A stretch of 64,000 nucleotides of DNA from Deinococcus detaillensis (lineage in GTDB: Bacteria; Deinococcota; Deinococci; Deinococcales; Deinococcaceae). The first letter of the stretch is position 1; each line of letters begins with the position of its first letter. The notes beneath the pieces were generated by a model that had not been told where the DNA came from, searched no databases, and worked only from the letters and a program-made list of their open reading frames with translations. The DNA lies in assembly GCF_007280555.1 (NCBI RefSeq), contig NZ_VKDB01000010.1, positions 1 to 64,000 on the forward strand, in the 5' to 3' direction. The translations under genes were made by a program, and so were the position numbers. Positions 12,048 to 22,343 of the stretch are shown here, in pieces.

Positions 12048-12329
12048 ATGCTCTCGACACCCCTCCTCGTTCTTCTGACTCTGGCAGGAATCACCGCGAC
12101 CTTCACGAGCGGTTATCTGATCTTTTGACGCATCACATTCGGCCCAGACAGCCGCATTGATCCGGGGCTGATTCTCTGGCCGTTTATGGCAGTGGTTCTG
12201 GGAGACGTTGGAGCCGGTGCACTTCTTTTTGTCGTTCAAGCGCTGCTGTGGATGCCGATCAGTGTATTCGCCGCCGGTTATGTGGGCGTACAACTGGCTT
12301 TGCTGCGCCGCCGCTCCCGGCCCGGCTGA
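12048..12329 (+). pseudogene. Small membrane protein gene with in-frame TGA
   Basis: An ATG at 12048 with GGAG 8 nt upstream opens a frame that meets TGA at 12126-12128 after 26 codons. The same frame then runs open to TGA at 12327-12329 and keeps coding for hydrophobic segments: first part MLSTPLLVLLTLAGITA, second part FGPDSRIDPGLILWPFMA and later ALLFVVQALLWMPISVF. Translated through, it would be a 93-codon protein with three membrane spans. The stop replaces what could be a Trp codon (TGG to TGA) in LIF-stop-RITFG. Nonsense mutation, sequencing error and readthrough are all possible. Confidence 0.65.
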
Positions 12330-12332
12330 GCC

Positions 12333-12899
12333 TCAGCCCTCGGCCAGCCGCAGCCAGGGCCAGCGCCGCTGATAATCCGCCACTTTCGCCGCGTAGAGTT
12401 CGGGCGTGTGGTTGAGCGGATTGGGCCGCAAAATCCCCGCGCTGAGGTCGTCAAAGCCGTAGGGAGCGTACACTCCGCCTTCCGCGTCCATGCCCACGCA
12501 AGTGCAAAGCACCAAAAACTGCTTGATGCCCTCTCTTGCACTGCTAATGGGTGGGCGCGGGTGGCCGTACTTATCGCCAAACCACAGATGCACGCGGGCT
12601 TGGTTGCGTACTTCGATCAGCACGCCCAAGTCGGCATACAGCGCCTCGGCGCGGCGAATTACGGCGTCCTCGGCTTCGTAGCTGGTGTCTTCATCCCAGT
12701 AGAAGATGTCGTAATCGCGCAGCCCCTCGGCGGGCGGGCGGTTTGAGCGCACATTCCAAACCGTTTGAAACAGGCAGCCCGCCACCAAAAAGAGCTGCGG
12801 CACCGCCAACTCGCCCAGCCGCTCCAGTAGAGCGGCGTTGACCGGGTTGCTTAGCGCCGCCGCCTTAAATTCGGCCTCACCCATGTGAGTCGGGTTCAT
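12333..12899 (-). CDS. Nucleotidyltransferase family protein (NTP_transf_6 type)
   Basis: A 188-residue protein matching the small nucleotidyltransferase-like family PF06042. The core is LFLVAGCLFQTVWN followed by DYDIFYWDEDTSYEAEDAVIRRAE, where the D-Y-D and D-E-D clusters are the likely metal ligands; HLWFGDKYG and the C-terminal NPLNHTPELYAAKVADYQRRWPWL are family hallmarks. Substrate is unknown. The ATG lies 11 nt beyond the pnp stop on the same strand, so it may be transcribed with or separately from pnp. Confidence 0.85.
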   Translation of the reverse strand: MNPTHMGEAEFKAAALSNPVNAALLERLGELAVPQLFLVAGCLFQTVWNVRSNRPPAEGLRDYDIFYWDEDTSYEAEDAVIRRAEALYADLGVLIEVRNQARVHLWFGDKYGHPRPPISSAREGIKQFLVLCTCVGMDAEGGVYAPYGFDDLSAGILRPNPLNHTPELYAAKVADYQRRWPWLRLAEG

Positions 12900-12910
12900 G
12901 CCGGTTGAGT

Positions 12911-15079
12911 TTAGCGTCTGGGTGGCCCGCGCCGTTCGCCGCCTTCGCGGGGCGCTCGGGCCTCACGCGGAGCAATTTTGCCTTCGAGTTCGGGGCGGAT
13001 CAAATCGATCTTGCCCCGGTCGTCGATGCTCACGATCTTGACCCGCAATTTGTCGCCCACGTTCAGCGCGTCCTCGACGGCATTGATGCGCTCCTCGCTG
13101 ATCTGCGAGATGTGCAGCATCCCGTCCTGGCCTGCGAATAAGTTGACGAACGCTCCGAACGGCGCGGTCTTGACTACGGTGCCGTCGAATTCCTCGCCGA
13201 CTTTGGCGCTGCGGGTCACGGCCTCTATCTTTTCCTGCACCGCTTTGGCCGCTGCGCCGTCGCTGCTGAAAATGCGAATGGTGCCGTCTTCCTCGATGGT
13301 GACTTGTGCGCCCATCGCTTCGAGTTCGCGCACCTGTTTGCCGCCCGGCCCGATGACTTTGCCGATGAGTTCAGGATTGATCTTGATGCTGATGATGCGC
13401 GGCGCGGTGGGTGAGAGTTCGGGGCGTGGCGCCGCCAGCACTTCGGCCATCTTGCCCAGGATGTGCAGGCGGGCGTCTTTGGCCTGACTCAGCGCCTCAC
13501 GCATGATCTGCGGGGTGATGCCCTGAATCTTGATGTCCATTTGTAAAGCGGTCACGCCCTGAGCGCTGCCGCAAACCTTGAAATCCATATCCCCCAGCGC
13601 GTCTTCCGAGCCGAGGATGTCGGTCAAGATCTTGTAGTTGCCGTCTTCCATGACCAAACCCATCGCCACGCCCGCCACCGGAGCGCTGATCGGCACGCCC
13701 GCGTCCATCAGCGCTAAGGTGCCCGCGCAGACGGTGGCCATGCTGCTGGAGCCGTTGCTTTCCAGCACCTCGCCCACCAAGCGGATCACGTAGGGGAAGG
13801 TCTCGAAACTGGGCAGCACCGCCCGAATGGCCCGCTTGGCGAGGTTGCCGTGGCCGATCTCGCGCCGCGACTGTCCGCCCATCCGCTTGACTTCGCCAGT
13901 GGAGTACGGCGGGAAGTTGTAGTGCAGCATGAACTTGTCGCCGGTTTCGGGAGTCAGATCATCAATGAGAATCTCGTCGCGCTCGGTGCCGAGGGTGGCC
14001 ACGCCCAAGACTTGCGTTTCACCGCGTGTAAAAATAGCCGAGCCGTGAGCGCGGGGGAGAGGACGGGCCTCGATCCAGATGGGCCGGACGGTGCGGGTAT
14101 TGCGTCCGTCGGCGCGGAGGTCTTCTTCCAGAATCAGGCGGCGGAGTTCCTGCTTTTCGACTTTGTAAAAGGCGTTTTTGAGGGCGGTAACCAGCGTGGC
14201 GGCTCCCTCAGCGGTGGCGTCGGGCACGCGGGCAGCGATCAGGCCATCTCGCAGCGCCTTGATCTTGGTGCCGCGCTCTTTTTTGCCGTTGGTCAGCAGG
14301 GCGTCGCGCAGGCCAGCGGCTTTGGCGTCGGCGGCCAGCGCGGGCAGCATCTCAGCGGCGGGGTCGGCGTCGGCGGTGAAGCTGAACTTCTCCTGACCCA
14401 GTTCGGTTCGCATCTGCTCGATCAGCGCAATCACCGGCTGCATCTGGGCGTGGGCGAACTCGATGGCCGACACCAGCACGTCCTCGTCCACGGTTTTTGC
14501 TCCGGCTTCGACCATCAAAATGGCGTCTTTGGTTCCGGCCACTACCAAGTCCATCGGGCTGTGCTCGAGCTGGCTGAGCGTCGGGTTGATGACGAACTGG
14601 CCGTCGATCTGTCCGACCCGCACGCAGGCGGTGGGGCCTTCCCAGGGAATATCCGAGATGCTCAGTGCCGCAGAAGCGCCGATTGGCCCCAGCACATCGG
14701 GGGTATTTTCACCGTCTGCCGAGATCACCGTGATGATGACTTGGGTCTCCTGGCGGTAGTTTTTGGGAAACAGCGGGCGAATCTGGCGGTCAGTGATGCG
14801 GGCCGACAAAATGGCTTTCTCGCCGGGCCGACCTTCGCGGCGGTGAAACGAGCCGGGAATCTTGCCCACGGCGTAGTGGCGCTCTTCAAATTCCACCGTC
14901 AGCGGCAAAAAGTCCAGCGTGCTGCGCTCGTCTCTGGCCTGCGCCGTGACCAGCAAGATGGTGTCGCCGTAGCGCACAGTGACCGAGCCGCTGACCAATT
15001 TGGCGAGCTTGCCGGTTTCAATGCTCAGTTCTTTGTCGCCGAGCATGGTGGTAAATGTTCTGGGGGTTTTAGAAGTCAT
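12911..15079 (-). CDS. pnp: Polyribonucleotide nucleotidyltransferase (PNPase)
   Basis: 3'-to-5' phosphorolytic exoribonuclease of the RNA degradosome type. The 722-residue protein has two RNase PH-like halves ([20 protein letters not shown]; later [18 protein letters not shown]...[17 protein letters not shown]), then a KH domain ([18 protein letters not shown], about residue 565) and an S1 domain ([26 protein letters not shown]). The frame extends 24 codons upstream, but the ATG at 15079 is preceded by a TAGACT box (complement at 15087-15092) with a 7-nt gap, so the message is probably leaderless. The C-terminus is a short basic GERRGPPRR tail. Confidence 0.97.
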   Translation of the reverse strand: MTSKTPRTFTTMLGDKELSIETGKLAKLVSGSVTVRYGDTILLVTAQARDERSTLDFLPLTVEFEERHYAVGKIPGSFHRREGRPGEKAILSARITDRQIRPLFPKNYRQETQVIITVISADGENTPDVLGPIGASAALSISDIPWEGPTACVRVGQIDGQFVINPTLSQLEHSPMDLVVAGTKDAILMVEAGAKTVDEDVLVSAIEFAHAQMQPVIALIEQMRTELGQEKFSFTADADPAAEMLPALAADAKAAGLRDALLTNGKKERGTKIKALRDGLIAARVPDATAEGAATLVTALKNAFYKVEKQELRRLILEEDLRADGRNTRTVRPIWIEARPLPRAHGSAIFTRGETQVLGVATLGTERDEILIDDLTPETGDKFMLHYNFPPYSTGEVKRMGGQSRREIGHGNLAKRAIRAVLPSFETFPYVIRLVGEVLESNGSSSMATVCAGTLALMDAGVPISAPVAGVAMGLVMEDGNYKILTDILGSEDALGDMDFKVCGSAQGVTALQMDIKIQGITPQIMREALSQAKDARLHILGKMAEVLAAPRPELSPTAPRIISIKINPELIGKVIGPGGKQVRELEAMGAQVTIEEDGTIRIFSSDGAAAKAVQEKIEAVTRSAKVGEEFDGTVVKTAPFGAFVNLFAGQDGMLHISQISEERINAVEDALNVGDKLRVKIVSIDDRGKIDLIRPELEGKIAPREARAPREGGERRGPPRR

Positions 15080-15132
15080 TGCTTTAAGTCTAGCGCGGTG
15101 AGACTGGAAAAATGAGACGCTGAACGGGGAAT

Positions 15133-15167
15133 AAAAAAAGCCGCCCCTCACTGCGGAGAAGCGGCTT
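15133..15167 (-). terminator. Rho-independent terminator of the 15184 gene
   Basis: Arms AAGCCGC (15138-15144) and GCGGCTT (15161-15167) form a perfect stem; on the minus strand it is followed by a run of T. It lies just 3' of the minus-strand LEA-like gene and upstream of pnp. Confidence 0.85.
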
Positions 15168-15183
15168 AAAGATGCAGAACGTT

Positions 15184-15432
15184 TTAGTGCCCGTCGCCGT
15201 CGGTGCTTTCGCGTTTGCCTTCGTTGTAGTTGGCGTGCGCTTCGGCGTTGTGGACTTCAGCTTTGGCCCGGTCTTCCATGGCCTTGGCTTTGTCACCGGC
15301 GTTGTCCAAGGTGCTTCCACCTACGTGGCTGGCAGCTTCATGTCCGGCGGCGCGTAAACGGTCAGCGCCCTCGTTGACTTTGGCCTTGGCGGAATCTAAA
15401 AAGTTCTCGGCGGCAGATTTATCATCACTCAT
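15184..15432 (-). CDS. Small hydrophilic LEA/CsbD-like stress protein
   Basis: An 82-residue highly hydrophilic, Ala/Lys/Glu/Asp/His-rich protein ([25 protein letters not shown]...[16 protein letters not shown]) with helical repeats like LEA or CsbD/YtjH-type stress proteins. Such proteins are usually linked to desiccation or general stress; that is inference here. A strong AGGAGGT ribosome site lies 8 nt before the ATG, unlike the leaderless neighbours. A strong terminator follows, so it is monocistronic. It is divergent from icd. Confidence 0.75.
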   Translation of the reverse strand: MSDDKSAAENFLDSAKAKVNEGADRLRAAGHEAASHVGGSTLDNAGDKAKAMEDRAKAEVHNAEAHANYNEGKRESTDGDGH

Positions 15433-15531
15433 CGTTGAGTACCTCCTGCGAAGTTGGATTCCCTAAAATTTGGGTGATCTTCACTTTGCCACTCGGCGCT
15501 CCCGTTCGTATGAGGGGGCCGTAAGGACAGC

Positions 15532-15559
15532 TTGAACAAGCGGGGGACGGCCGCAGACT
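15532..15559 (+). promoter_or_regulatory. Putative icd promoter
   Basis: TTGAAC at 15532-15537 and CAGACT at 15554-15559 with a 16-nt spacer, about 20 nt upstream of the icd ATG. Confidence 0.5.
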
Positions 15560-15579
15560 GCGCTAAGGTGGGGAGCGAT

Positions 15580-16827
<1,248 letters not shown>

Positions 16828-16840
16828 GTTTCTGAATCCC

Positions 16841-16875
16841 AAGAAAGCCGGGGCCAAGCGCTCCGGCTTTCTTGT
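16841..16875 (+). terminator. icd terminator
   Basis: A perfect 11-bp inverted repeat, AAGAAAGCCGG (16841-16851) with CCGGCTTTCTT (16862-16872), sits 14 nt after the icd stop. The T-rich end of the right arm fits a rho-independent terminator; the symmetric A-rich left arm could work on the other strand too. Confidence 0.85.
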
Positions 16876-16897
16876 TGCTTGAGTGTGTAGTCAAGGC

Positions 16898-16926
16898 TTG
16901 TCCTCAGCTTGGGTTCGCCGTAAGGT
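16898..16926 (+). promoter_or_regulatory. Leaderless promoter of GNAT gene
   Basis: TTGTCC (16898-16903), 17-nt spacer, TAAGGT (16921-16926), then 7 nt to a GTG at 16934. This geometry makes the GTG the likely first transcribed codon and settles the start choice. Confidence 0.7.
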
Positions 16927-16933
16927 GTGCGGC

Positions 16934-17641
16934 GTGAAAGCCGCCGAGTCACCAGACAAGCACCCGCTGGACAACCCGGTTTGGCACGCCCTGACCGGGC
17001 CGCAAAAAGGTTTTGCCCTTCAAGCTGGCCCGATGCGCTGGTATCCGCCGGACGTCGCGCCCTTCTGCGCTTTTGAGGAGCGCAATGAAGCGGCGCTCGA
17101 ACTGGCTTTGGCCGATCCGCAGCTGGCTTCTCGTTCCGTGGTGCTGTTCCGGCCCCAGCTTGAACCGGCCCCTCTCGGTTGGACGCTGACGCATCACAGC
17201 AGCGCCGTGCAGATGATCTGCCCCGACGATTCACGCTTGATCAGTCCTGACATTCAGACCGCCACACTCACCTCCGCCGATGTCCCCGACATCTTGGCGC
17301 TGGTCAAGCTGACTAAGCCCGGCCCGTTTAGATCGCGCACCACCGAGCTGGGGGAGTATTTCGGCGTGCGGGAAGCGGGGCAACTGGTGGCGCTGAGCGG
17401 CGAACGGCTGCGGCTGGGCGGCTTTACTGAGGTCAGCGCGGTGTCGACCCACCCCGACTGGCGCGGGCGCGGCTTTGCGGGCGCGTTGGTCAGTCAGGTG
17501 GCCCGCAAAGCCTTCAGCGAAGGTCAAACGCCGTTTTTGCATGTGATGGAAGGCAACGCCGGAGCCATCCGCCTGTATCAGTCGCTGGGCTTCGTGGAAC
17601 GCGCCCGCATTCACCTGTCGGTGTGGGCCGCTCTAAACTAG
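16934..17641 (+). CDS. GNAT-family N-acetyltransferase (FR47-like)
   Basis: A 235-residue protein with a C-terminal GNAT domain: the acetyl-CoA loop is VSTHPDWRGRGFAGALVSQVARKAF and the following GNAGAIRLYQSLGFVERARIHL is typical. The N-terminal half (NPVWHALTGPQKGFAL...) matches the FR47-like group seen in many bacteria. Substrate unknown. The GTG start at 16934 is chosen from the promoter geometry; the frame runs 17 codons upstream without a better start. It ends 4 nt before the AlaX-like gene, whose -10 box overlaps its last codons. Confidence 0.85.
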   Translation: MKAAESPDKHPLDNPVWHALTGPQKGFALQAGPMRWYPPDVAPFCAFEERNEAALELALADPQLASRSVVLFRPQLEPAPLGWTLTHHSSAVQMICPDDSRLISPDIQTATLTSADVPDILALVKLTKPGPFRSRTTELGEYFGVREAGQLVALSGERLRLGGFTEVSAVSTHPDWRGRGFAGALVSQVARKAFSEGQTPFLHVMEGNAGAIRLYQSLGFVERARIHLSVWAALN

Positions 17642-17645
17642 CGCC

Positions 17646-18869
17646 ATGATTTTGCCGATTCCCACCCAGCCGCTGTATTACGCTTCTCCCAGCCAACTGC
17701 ACTTCAGCGCCCTCGTCACCGAAGTGAAGGGGCAGCAGGTGGCCCTGTCTGCCACCGCATTTTACCCCGAAGGCGGCGGGCAAAATGCCGACACCGGCTG
17801 GCTGGCGTGGAACGGCGGCGAAGCGCAGATTCTGGACACCCAGAAAGACAAAGCCGACAAAACCAGCGGCGTGATTTGGCACACCTTCAGCGGAGATACG
17901 CCGCCGGTCGGCGCGGAAGTGCGCGGCGAGGTGGACGCCCAGTCGCGCTGGCGCAGTATGCAGCGCCACAGCGCCGAGCATCTGCTGGCGCAGGCGTTTT
18001 TTCGGCTCGATCTCAGCTTCGCAGTGGCGGCGGTCAGCATGCGGAGCGCCGAATGCACCATCGATTTGCAGGGCCAGCCCACCGAAACCGACGCACGGGC
18101 AGCTGAAACGCTGCTGCGAGAAACGTTGGGCCGACGCCAACTCCAGCTGCGCAATATCGAAGTGCCGGAAGCCGAACTGGGGGACTATCCGCTGCGCCGC
18201 ACCACTAAAGTGAGTGGCAAAGTGCGCCTGGTCATCTTTGAAGACGCTCCCCTTGAGGGCGAAGTGGGTCAGTTTTTTGACGTGAGCGCTTGCGGCGGCC
18301 TGCATGTGCCCTGGGCGGCGATGGCCTTGCCGGTGGCGATCTTGCGAACCGAGCGCATCAAAGGTGACCTGACCCGCGTGGTGTTCGTGGCGGGCGAGGA
18401 AGCCGCCGAATTTCTGGGCCGCACCTACCAAGCGTCTAAGGCGTTGGCTGCTACCTTCAGTGCTGGCCCGAGTGATCTCACCGACCGAGTGGAAGCGCTG
18501 CGCCGCGCCGCTCAGGAGCAAAGTGTTCAGCTCGCCGCCGCGCAAACGGCCTTGATCGGCCATGACGTTGCCGCTGCGCCCGCTGAGCAAATTGGAGCTG
18601 TGATTTTGCGCGTTTTGAACATCACCGATCCGGCCCTGATTCCAATGGCGCTGAGCGCCACCCCCAGCGGTGAAGTCCTGTTGGTGACAACGCCAAGTGG
18701 AAGAGTAGGCCTCGGCAGCGCTTCTGGCGTCCACGTGGGCGAGCTGCTGCGCTCAGCTTTTGTCAAAGTCGGCGGCAAGGGCGGAGGCAAACCCGGAGCC
18801 GCTCAGGGCCAGACCGAAAACGTGGCGGGCGTGGTGGCAGCGGTGCGGGAGCTGCTGAGCCAAGCGTAA
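17646..18869 (+). CDS. Alanyl-tRNA editing protein (AlaX-L type) with DHHA1 tail
   Basis: A 407-residue stand-alone homologue of the AlaRS editing part, expected to deacylate mischarged Ser- or Gly-tRNA(Ala). It has the N-terminal beta-barrel segment (FYPEGGGQNADTGWL), the zinc motif HSAEHLL (HxxxH) and the second half CGGLHV (CxxxH). The C-terminus ends with VGGKGGGKPGAAQGQ, the signature of the DHHA1 domain that follows editing domains in AlaRS. No class II aminoacylation core is present. TAAACT at 17634-17639 lies 6 nt before the ATG. Confidence 0.88.
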   Translation: MILPIPTQPLYYASPSQLHFSALVTEVKGQQVALSATAFYPEGGGQNADTGWLAWNGGEAQILDTQKDKADKTSGVIWHTFSGDTPPVGAEVRGEVDAQSRWRSMQRHSAEHLLAQAFFRLDLSFAVAAVSMRSAECTIDLQGQPTETDARAAETLLRETLGRRQLQLRNIEVPEAELGDYPLRRTTKVSGKVRLVIFEDAPLEGEVGQFFDVSACGGLHVPWAAMALPVAILRTERIKGDLTRVVFVAGEEAAEFLGRTYQASKALAATFSAGPSDLTDRVEALRRAAQEQSVQLAAAQTALIGHDVAAAPAEQIGAVILRVLNITDPALIPMALSATPSGEVLLVTTPSGRVGLGSASGVHVGELLRSAFVKVGGKGGGKPGAAQGQTENVAGVVAAVRELLSQA

Positions 18870-18917
18870 GGTGGTGGCCCAGTGACGGCGGCTCAGTAGC
18901 AGCAGTTCAGCGCTTAT

Positions 18918-19358
18918 TCAGCGTGGCGGCAGCCGAACCGTGTTGAGCATGTACTGACCGAGCGCCCGAATCGCGCTGTAAAACTCATCAAACTCCACCG
19001 GCTTGACGATGTAACTGCTGGCGTGGCTCTGGTAACTCCGCATGATGTCTTCCTCGGCCTGCGAGGTGGTCAGCACCACCACCGGAATAGTTCGCAGGTC
19101 AGGGTCGGCTTTAAGTTCGGCCAGCACTTCGAGGCCGTTTTTGCGCGGCATATTGATGTCCAGCAAAATCACGTCGGGGCGCGGCATGTCGGCGTAGTGC
19201 TGCTCACGGCGCAGCATTTGCAAAGCCTCCACGCCGTCGCGGGCGACATGCAGCTCGGTGGGCAGTTGCGCTTCCCAGAAGGCTTCCTGAGTCAGCAGCA
19301 CGTCCGGTTCGTTGTCCTCAACCAGTAAAATTTGAATGGGAGTAGTATGAGGAGGCAT
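18918..19358 (-). CDS. Single-domain response regulator (Rcp1-like)
   Basis: A 146-residue receiver domain with no output domain: acidic pocket VEDNEPD, phospho-acceptor Asp67 (ILLDINMP), switch Thr97/98 (VVLTTS) and Lys119 (YIVKPVEF). The RKNGLEVLAELK pattern matches Rcp1-type regulators that partner phytochrome kinases; no kinase is adjacent. The ATG at 19358 is chosen over a start 17 codons upstream because TAGACT (complement at 19367-19372) lies 8 nt before it. Confidence 0.9.
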   Translation of the reverse strand: MPPHTTPIQILLVEDNEPDVLLTQEAFWEAQLPTELHVARDGVEALQMLRREQHYADMPRPDVILLDINMPRKNGLEVLAELKADPDLRTIPVVVLTTSQAEEDIMRSYQSHASSYIVKPVEFDEFYSAIRALGQYMLNTVRLPPR

Positions 19359-19405
19359 CTTCACACAGTCTAAAGGTTTTAAGCTTCCCGTAGTGAAGGG
19401 CTTAC

Positions 19406-20029
19406 TCACGGGGTCGCCCCACCTTGAAATGGCAGAGAGCGCAAAGCCAGTTGAAGCGGCGCAGCACGGTAAGCACCGGCGAGGGCGGCGATCTCAAGGC
19501 CGCGTGAACTGGGCTGCGGTTCGGCATGGACGCCCGCTTTTCCCGTCAGGCCCAAGCTGTAGAGCGTGCCCAAGATTTCTGGGCGGCACGACAAATCAAC
19601 GCCGCTGGCTTGCCAGTGATCCAGCGTTTGGCGCAGTCTGGCGGCCACCAGATACGGCGCGGCCAGCGGGTCGAGCAAAAAGCGAATCTGCTCTTGCTGG
19701 CCGGCGGGCAAAGGGAGGAAGCCGCTACGGGCCACTTCCTGCAAGGTGCCGAGCTTCATCTGGGCTAGCCCCAGGCTGTGGGTGGTCAGCGGGCGGCGGG
19801 TCAGCCACGCGGCGAAGCGTTGCAGGCGGCCTGCTGGGCGCGGCGGCAGCGCCACCAGCACCTTCATCAAGGCGTTTTGCAGGGTGTCGGCCATGTCCCA
19901 GCGGGCGGCTTCATCCGCCAAAATGGCATCGATCAGTCCGGCGTCCACCTGGAAGCGGATAGCGGCCCGCTGAACCGCGTTGGCCGTGTCATGGCGAGGG
20001 GCCTGAAGGTTGAGCGCGGCAGTGGTCAT
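19406..20029 (-). CDS. Lysozyme/SLT-like fold protein, no signal peptide
   Basis: A 207-residue protein. The order VDAGLIDAILADEAARWD, THSLGLAQMKLGTLQEVA, LLDPLAAPYLVAARLRQTLDHW and PEILGTLYSLG mirrors the Glu motif, the SxGxxQ motif and the YN-G region of lytic transglycosylases. No signal peptide or membrane anchor is seen, so an export route or a cytoplasmic role must be explained. Family assignment rests on motif order alone. It lies 47 nt upstream of the response-regulator start on the same strand. Confidence 0.6.
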   Translation of the reverse strand: MTTAALNLQAPRHDTANAVQRAAIRFQVDAGLIDAILADEAARWDMADTLQNALMKVLVALPPRPAGRLQRFAAWLTRRPLTTHSLGLAQMKLGTLQEVARSGFLPLPAGQQEQIRFLLDPLAAPYLVAARLRQTLDHWQASGVDLSCRPEILGTLYSLGLTGKAGVHAEPQPSSRGLEIAALAGAYRAAPLQLALRSLPFQGGATP

Positions 20030-20063
20030 GGCCTTAGCTTGCCGCTGTCCCGTTCAGATTGCG

Positions 20064-20246
20064 TCATTCAAAAGCCAAGATTTGGTGCAGGCTCCCAGGC
20101 TCCGTGAGCAGAGCCAGCGCCCCGTTTTGACCGAGGTTTGAGCGCCGCAAATAATAGTGAGCCTGACCAGTTAAACTGAGCCTCAGATCAACCTTGAACG
20201 CTTTGAATCCGGCCGGAATGATCGCTGGCCCGTGCCGCATAGTCAT
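20064..20246 (-). CDS. Possible small hypothetical protein
   Basis: A 60-codon frame (MTMRHGPAIIPAGFKAFKVDLRLSLTG...GQNGALALLTEPGSL) with reasonably GC-rich third positions and an AGAAG-like site upstream of the first ATG. No family recognised and no strong promoter seen; it could be chance. Confidence 0.3.
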   Translation of the reverse strand: MTMRHGPAIIPAGFKAFKVDLRLSLTGQAHYYLRRSNLGQNGALALLTEPGSLHQILAFE

Positions 20247-20327
20247 TCGGCTTCTCTGAGTGCCAGTCGTTGGGGAGAAAAATATGCCGTTGCTGCTTAG
20301 CCACTTCAGGTCTTCGGATCACCGCGT

Positions 20328-21434
20328 ATGACGCCCACCCGCAGCATTCCCGGTCTGCTCTCGGTTCTCTGGCGGCTGCCGTGGTTGCGGCTGCTCGTTT
20401 ACTTGGCGCTGGTGGCGCTGGTCGTGGTGCTGGCGCGGCTGCTCGCCAGCGTCGTCGTGACGGCCCTGATCGCTTACGCCCTGGCGTTTGTGGTGCATCC
20501 GGTGCTGGCGTGGCTGGAAAAGCGCAGAGTCAAACGGACGCTCGGTGTGCTGCTGGTGGTGGTCTTTTTGCTGTCGGTGGTTTCGCTGCTGTCTTGGACG
20601 GTGCTTTCGCAGGTGGTCAGTCTCATCGGTGAGTTGCCGGCGCTGGCGGCCCGCCTGCCCGACTTGATCGGCGGGCTGCTCAAGCGCCTGAGCAGCGTGC
20701 CGGGCCTGGAAAGCGCTCAGAAGCAGTTCTCTGTGTTCCTGACCCAAGAAGCCCAGCAGCTCAGAAACAACTTGGGGCCGACCTTCCAGCGCCTGCTGAC
20801 TTCGGGCGGCACCGTGCTGGGCGGGGTGGTCAGCGTGGTGGGTTGGCTCGGCCAAGGCGTGCTGGTGCTGATTTTGAGCGTTTATTTCATGCTCGATTAC
20901 GAGCGGGTGGGTCACGGATTTCTGCGCATCTTGCCGCTGGCGTGGCAGCCCACTGCCCTTCAGCTCTCGGAAGACGTGGCGCTGGCGTTTGGCGGCTACC
21001 TGCGCGGCCAGCTCCTGATCGGCCTGGCGGTGGGCGCACTGGTGGCGCTGGGCCTGATCCTTCTGGGCATTCCCAACGCCCTGGCCATCGGCCTGCTGGC
21101 GGCGGTGCTGGACATCGTGCCGTATCTGGGGCCGGTGGTTTCGGCGCTGCCCGCCGTGCTGCTGGCCCTGCCCAGCGGCTGGGTCACGGTGCTGCTGGTG
21201 GTGGGGGTGTTTATCGTCGCCAATCAGATCGAGGGAAACCTCTTGTCGCCGTTCATCATGGGCAAGACCACCAATCTCAGCCCGGCGGCGGTGCTGCTGG
21301 CCATTTTGGCGGGGCTGACGCTCGGGGGCTTGGTCGGCGCGGTGCTGGCCATTCCCACTGTGACGCTGCTGTGGCGCTGGACTCTGCGTTACTGGCTGCC
21401 CAGCGCGGCTTACAACTCGCCCCCCAAAGCCTGA
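20328..21434 (+). CDS. AI-2E family transporter (PF01594-type permease)
   Basis: A 368-residue polytopic membrane protein with about eight spans. N-terminal pair at about residues 20-60, a central soluble stretch (SLIGELPALAARLPDLIGGLL), then the conserved C-terminal half LILSVYFMLDYERV, YLRGQLLIGLAVGAL, VLDIVPYLGPVVSALPA, ANQIEGNLLSPFIMGKTTNLSPAAVLLAIL. The family includes TqsA and Na+/H+ exchangers, so autoinducer export is not assured. No clear ribosome site or TANNNT box precedes the ATG. Confidence 0.9.
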   Translation: MTPTRSIPGLLSVLWRLPWLRLLVYLALVALVVVLARLLASVVVTALIAYALAFVVHPVLAWLEKRRVKRTLGVLLVVVFLLSVVSLLSWTVLSQVVSLIGELPALAARLPDLIGGLLKRLSSVPGLESAQKQFSVFLTQEAQQLRNNLGPTFQRLLTSGGTVLGGVVSVVGWLGQGVLVLILSVYFMLDYERVGHGFLRILPLAWQPTALQLSEDVALAFGGYLRGQLLIGLAVGALVALGLILLGIPNALAIGLLAAVLDIVPYLGPVVSALPAVLLALPSGWVTVLLVVGVFIVANQIEGNLLSPFIMGKTTNLSPAAVLLAILAGLTLGGLVGAVLAIPTVTLLWRWTLRYWLPSAAYNSPPKA

Positions 21435-21484
21435 GTGCTAGGCCCGCCGCTGGCCTGTCTGTCGGCTGTGCTAGCCTCGCCTGC

Positions 21485-22303
21485 ATGACGGGTGAAGGCA
21501 TGATTGTAGTGAAAGTGGGCGGCAGCGCCGGAATTGATTACGGCGCGGTGTGCGCCGATATCGCCAACCTCTGGAAGAGTGGGCAAAAGCTGGTGCTGGT
21601 TCACGGCGGCAGCGGCGAGACCAACCGCGTGGCCGAGGCGCTGGGCCACCCGCCCAAGTTCGTGACCAGTCCCAGCGGTTACACCTCGCGCTTCACCGAC
21701 CGCCAAACGCTTGAAATCTTCGAGATGGTTTACTGCGGCAAGATTAACAAAGGCATCGTGGAGAGGTTGCAGCGCCTCGGCGTCAACGCGGTGGGCCTCA
21801 GCGGCTTGGACGGGCGGATTTTTGAAGGCAAGCATAAGGACAGCGTGCGCTCGGTGGAGGGCGGCAAAGTCAAAGTTTTGCGCGGCGACCACACCGGCAC
21901 GGTGGAAAAAGTCAACACCGGGCTGATTGAACTGCTGCTGGGTGCCGGTTATTTGCCCGTTCTAACTCCGCCCGCTGTCAGCTATGAAGGCGTGGCCATC
22001 AACGTGGACGGCGACCGGGCGGCGGCGGCACTGGCGGTGGCTCTCAAAGCGTCGACGATGCTGCTGCTCTCCAACGTGCCGGGCCTGCTACGCGATTATC
22101 CCGACGAGGCCAGTTTGATCCGCACCATTGCGGCCAGTGACGTGGAGTCGTACCTCGAATTTGCCCAAGACCGCATGAAAAAGAAAGTGCTGGGCGCGGC
22201 GGAAGCGGTGAAAGGGGGGGTGGGAAGAGTTATTTTTGGTGACGCCCGCGCCGGAGAGCCGGTCAGCGCGGCCCTGGCCGGAGCCGGAACGGTGGTGCAG
22301 TGA
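21485..22303 (+). CDS. lysZ: [LysW]-aminoadipate/glutamate kinase
   Basis: Amino-acid kinase that phosphorylates the LysW-linked side chain of alpha-aminoadipate (lysine) or glutamate (arginine) in Thermus and Deinococcus. The 272-residue protein has IVVKVGGSAGIDYGAVCADI, LVHGGSGETNRVAEALG, INVDGDRAAAALAVAL and MKKKVLGAAEAVKGGVGRVIFGD. LysZ is favoured over ArgB by TSPSGYTSRFTDRQTLEIFEMVYCGKINK. Start at the ATG at 21485: TAGCCT at 21472-21477 is 7 nt upstream. No other lys genes of this route are adjacent. Confidence 0.9.
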   Translation: MTGEGMIVVKVGGSAGIDYGAVCADIANLWKSGQKLVLVHGGSGETNRVAEALGHPPKFVTSPSGYTSRFTDRQTLEIFEMVYCGKINKGIVERLQRLGVNAVGLSGLDGRIFEGKHKDSVRSVEGGKVKVLRGDHTGTVEKVNTGLIELLLGAGYLPVLTPPAVSYEGVAINVDGDRAAAALAVALKASTMLLLSNVPGLLRDYPDEASLIRTIAASDVESYLEFAQDRMKKKVLGAAEAVKGGVGRVIFGDARAGEPVSAALAGAGTVVQ

Positions 22304-22343
22304 AAGCGGCAGCTTCTCGGCACCTTCGGCCGTATCAAGGGCT

